6,522 bases of DNA from Actinomycetes bacterium (GTDB lineage Bacteria; Actinomycetota; Actinomycetes; JAHEKZ01): contig JAJAYM010000139.1 of assembly GCA_027117675.1 (NCBI GenBank), positions 1 to 6,522 of the forward strand, in the 5' to 3' direction. How positions within the stretch are numbered: position 1 is the stretch's first letter; every line of letters begins with the position of its first letter. The translations under genes and the position numbers were made by a program. Below, piece by piece: positions 5,576 to 6,522 of this stretch. The notes below the pieces were generated by a model. It was not told where the DNA came from, made no database searches, and worked only from the letters and a program-made list of their open reading frames with translations.

Positions 5576-6163
5576 TCAGTCTGAGGGCGCGATGTCCGTC
5601 CGGTGGAACTTCAAGTAGGACTTGCTCGGCGTCGGTCCACGCTGCCCTTGGTAGCGCGACCCGTACTTCGCCGAGCCATACGGATGCTCGGCAGGCGACG
5701 ACAGCCTGATCAGGCAGAGTTGGCCGATCTTCATCCCCGGCCACAGCTTGATCGGCAGGGTCGCGACGTTGCTCAGCTCGAGCGTGACGTGACCGCTGAA
5801 CCCTGGATCGATGAAGCCTGCCGTCGAGTGTGTGAGTAAACCGAGGCGTCCCAGCGATGACTTGCCCTCGAGGCGCCCCGCGACGTCGTCGGGAAGGGTC
5901 ACCACCTCGAACGTTGAGGCCAGCGCGAACTCGCCCGGGTGCAAGATGAAGGGCTCGTCACCATTCGGCTCGACCAAGCGGGTGAGCTCGGGTTGTTCCA
6001 ACGCCGGATCGATGTGCGGATAGCGGTGATTCTCGAAGACCCGGAAGTAGCGGTCGAGGCGGACGTCGATGCTGGAGGGCTGAACCATCGAGGTGTCGAA
6101 CGGGTCGAGCTGGACGCGTCCAGCTGCAATCTCAGCCTGGATGTCGCGATCGGAGAGGAGCAC
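5576..6163 (-). CDS. dcd: dCTP deaminase, probably bifunctional (dCTP deaminase/dUTPase)
   Basis: This cytoplasmic trimeric enzyme deaminates dCTP. In the mycobacterial and Methanocaldococcus type it also hydrolyses the resulting dUTP to dUMP, the precursor of dTMP. The 195 residues align without visible gaps over most of their length with M. tuberculosis Dcd (190 residues). Shared blocks include LLSDRDI at 2-8, VQPSSIDVRLD at 27-37, LHPGEF at 74-79, the nucleotide-binding GRLEGKSSLGRLGL at 96-109 with S102 and R106, HSTAGFIDPGFSGH at 112-125 with A115 and D119, LELSN at 128-132 with the catalytic glutamate E129, and SKYGSRYQGQRGPTPS-like sequence near the C-terminus. The start is GTG at 6163; no Shine-Dalgarno precedes it, but a -10 element sits exactly where a leaderless transcript would need it. 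Bifunctionality is inferred from similarity to the M. tuberculosis enzyme. Confidence 0.96.
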   Translation of the reverse strand: MLLSDRDIQAEIAAGRVQLDPFDTSMVQPSSIDVRLDRYFRVFENHRYPHIDPALEQPELTRLVEPNGDEPFILHPGEFALASTFEVVTLPDDVAGRLEGKSSLGRLGLLTHSTAGFIDPGFSGHVTLELSNVATLPIKLWPGMKIGQLCLIRLSSPAEHPYGSAKYGSRYQGQRGPTPSKSYLKFHRTDIAPSD

Positions 6164-6169
6164 GCGGGG

Positions 6170-6175
6170 AGACTA
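6170..6175 (-). promoter_or_regulatory. -10 element implying a leaderless dcd mRNA
   Basis: On the minus strand TAGTCT (6175-6170) fits TANNNT, and exactly six bases (CCCCGC) separate it from the GTG at 6163. Transcription would then begin at the G of the start codon. The absence of any Shine-Dalgarno supports this, and leaderless GTG/ATG transcripts are frequent in actinobacteria. The -35 region is poor (TTCGCC at 6199-6194, 18-bp spacer). The promoter overlaps the last codons of the TetR remnant. Confidence 0.6.
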
Positions 6176-6185
6176 CTAGGCCCGG

Positions 6186-6347
6186 TCATTGACGGCGAAG
6201 CAAGGCGCTCGCCAACTGACTGTGCACCAACGCGCGGTAGGCGTCTGGCCGCCACCCCCGCTCACCGACGAGCCCGCAGTAGACGCGCGGTTCGGTGAGC
6301 GCGCAGACGATCTCGGCTGCTCGATCGGGATCGAGCCCCTCCCTGAC
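6186..6347 (-). pseudogene. C-terminal remnant of a TetR-family regulator
   Basis: The last 53 codons of this frame, ending in TGA at 6188-6186, read VREGLDPDRAAEIVCALTEP, then RVYCGLVGERGWRPDAYRAL and a short Leu/Ala-rich helix. This matches the usual end of many actinobacterial TetR repressors, which have the form 'LDPxxAADLLWALTSPEVYRLLVxERGWSPxxYxxWL'. The N-terminal helix-turn-helix and most of the ligand domain are missing: upstream of about 6347 the frame stays open but turns into Pro-rich sequence antisense to the SHOCT fragment. A DNA-binding protein cannot be made, so it is a remnant. Its 3' end lies 22 bp from dcd and now carries the dcd promoter. Confidence 0.65.
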
Positions 6348-6348
6348 C

Positions 6349-6495
6349 GCCGGCGGTGGCGGCTCCGGCGACAACCCACTTGCCTCGCAGCTGACGCTAC
6401 TGACGCGGCTCGGTGAGCCACGCGACGCCGGCGCTCTCACCGACCAAGAGTTCGCCGCGAAGAAGCCGGACATCTTGGCGTTCGGGGCACGCTAG
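6349..6495 (+). pseudogene. C-terminal SHOCT-domain remnant
   Basis: The plus-strand frame ending in TAG at 6493-6495 reads a Gly-rich linker (AGGGGSGDNP), then a SHOCT-like unit around 6388-6477 containing LLTRLGEPRDAGALTDQEFA followed by AKKPDIL. SHOCT is a short C-terminal helical domain of the form 'LxxLxxLRDAGxLTxEEFxAKKxxLL', normally attached to a larger protein such as a membrane or PH-like domain protein. Here the larger part is gone: upstream of about 6347 the frame runs antisense through the TetR remnant. A GTG at 6295 could open a 66-codon frame, but no ribosome binding site is seen. The Leu before RDAG is replaced by Pro. It is most likely a truncated gene, with a surviving small SHOCT protein as the alternative. 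Confidence 0.6.
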
Positions 6496-6522
6496 GCGCC
6501 ACACATCGAGGTGCCAGCGACC

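Noticed and set aside
6164..6522. tRNA-Gly gene expected near dcd, by analogy with M. tuberculosis
   Set aside because: No acceptor stem, anticodon arm or GGTTCGAATCC-type T-arm was found here or in the gap at 5402-5575.
1..6522. A defence system, phage, transposon or biosynthetic cluster
   Set aside because: All full-length genes are housekeeping or a single exported protein. No transposase, integrase, terminal inverted repeats or effector domains were seen on either strand.

Overview
The window is high-GC DNA with GTG starts, purine-rich Shine-Dalgarno sites, TANNNT-type -10 elements and genes that closely resemble actinobacterial families: DnaK, the EtfD-type Fe-S membrane oxidoreductase, and a 195-residue dCTP deaminase of the mycobacterial bifunctional kind. 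I read it as the chromosome of an actinobacterium; the exact family cannot be fixed from this window. In Mycobacterium tuberculosis the genes dcd (Rv0321), etfD (Rv0338c) and dnaK (Rv0350) also lie within one small stretch of chromosome, so the core of this window looks like conserved chromosome rather than a mobile island.

Layout, left to right. Positions 1-563 (minus) hold the first 187 residues of DnaK, cut by the window edge. Behind it lie a ribosome binding site, a probable housekeeping promoter and a near-consensus HAIR operator for the heat-shock repressor HspR. A very strong hairpin at 679-711 separates dnaK from the gene upstream. Positions 781-2583 (minus) encode a 600-residue exported protein with a probable propeller-like body and a C-terminal Ig-like domain. 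A 297-bp divergent promoter region follows. Positions 2881-5073 (plus) encode EtfD, a membrane-bound Fe-S protein expected to pass electrons from electron-transfer flavoprotein (fatty-acid beta-oxidation) to menaquinone. Three successive inverted repeats fill the next 184 bp. They lead to a 47-codon ORF at 5258-5401 with its own ribosome binding site and no recognised family. A convergent gap with a 17-bp tandem repeat follows. dcd lies at 5576-6163 (minus) and appears to be transcribed as a leaderless mRNA.

The right end (6186-6495) holds two gene remnants back to back. One is the C-terminal end of a TetR-family regulator on the minus strand. The other is a C-terminal SHOCT domain on the plus strand. 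Both lack their 5' parts and meet near 6347, as expected from one deletion that removed the divergent promoters and N-terminal halves of two neighbouring genes.

I see no CRISPR array, transposase, phage gene, toxin-antitoxin pair or defence system, and no clear evidence of an undescribed multi-gene system. The items most worth a second look are the small ORF with its structured leader, the double remnant, and the orphan exported protein.
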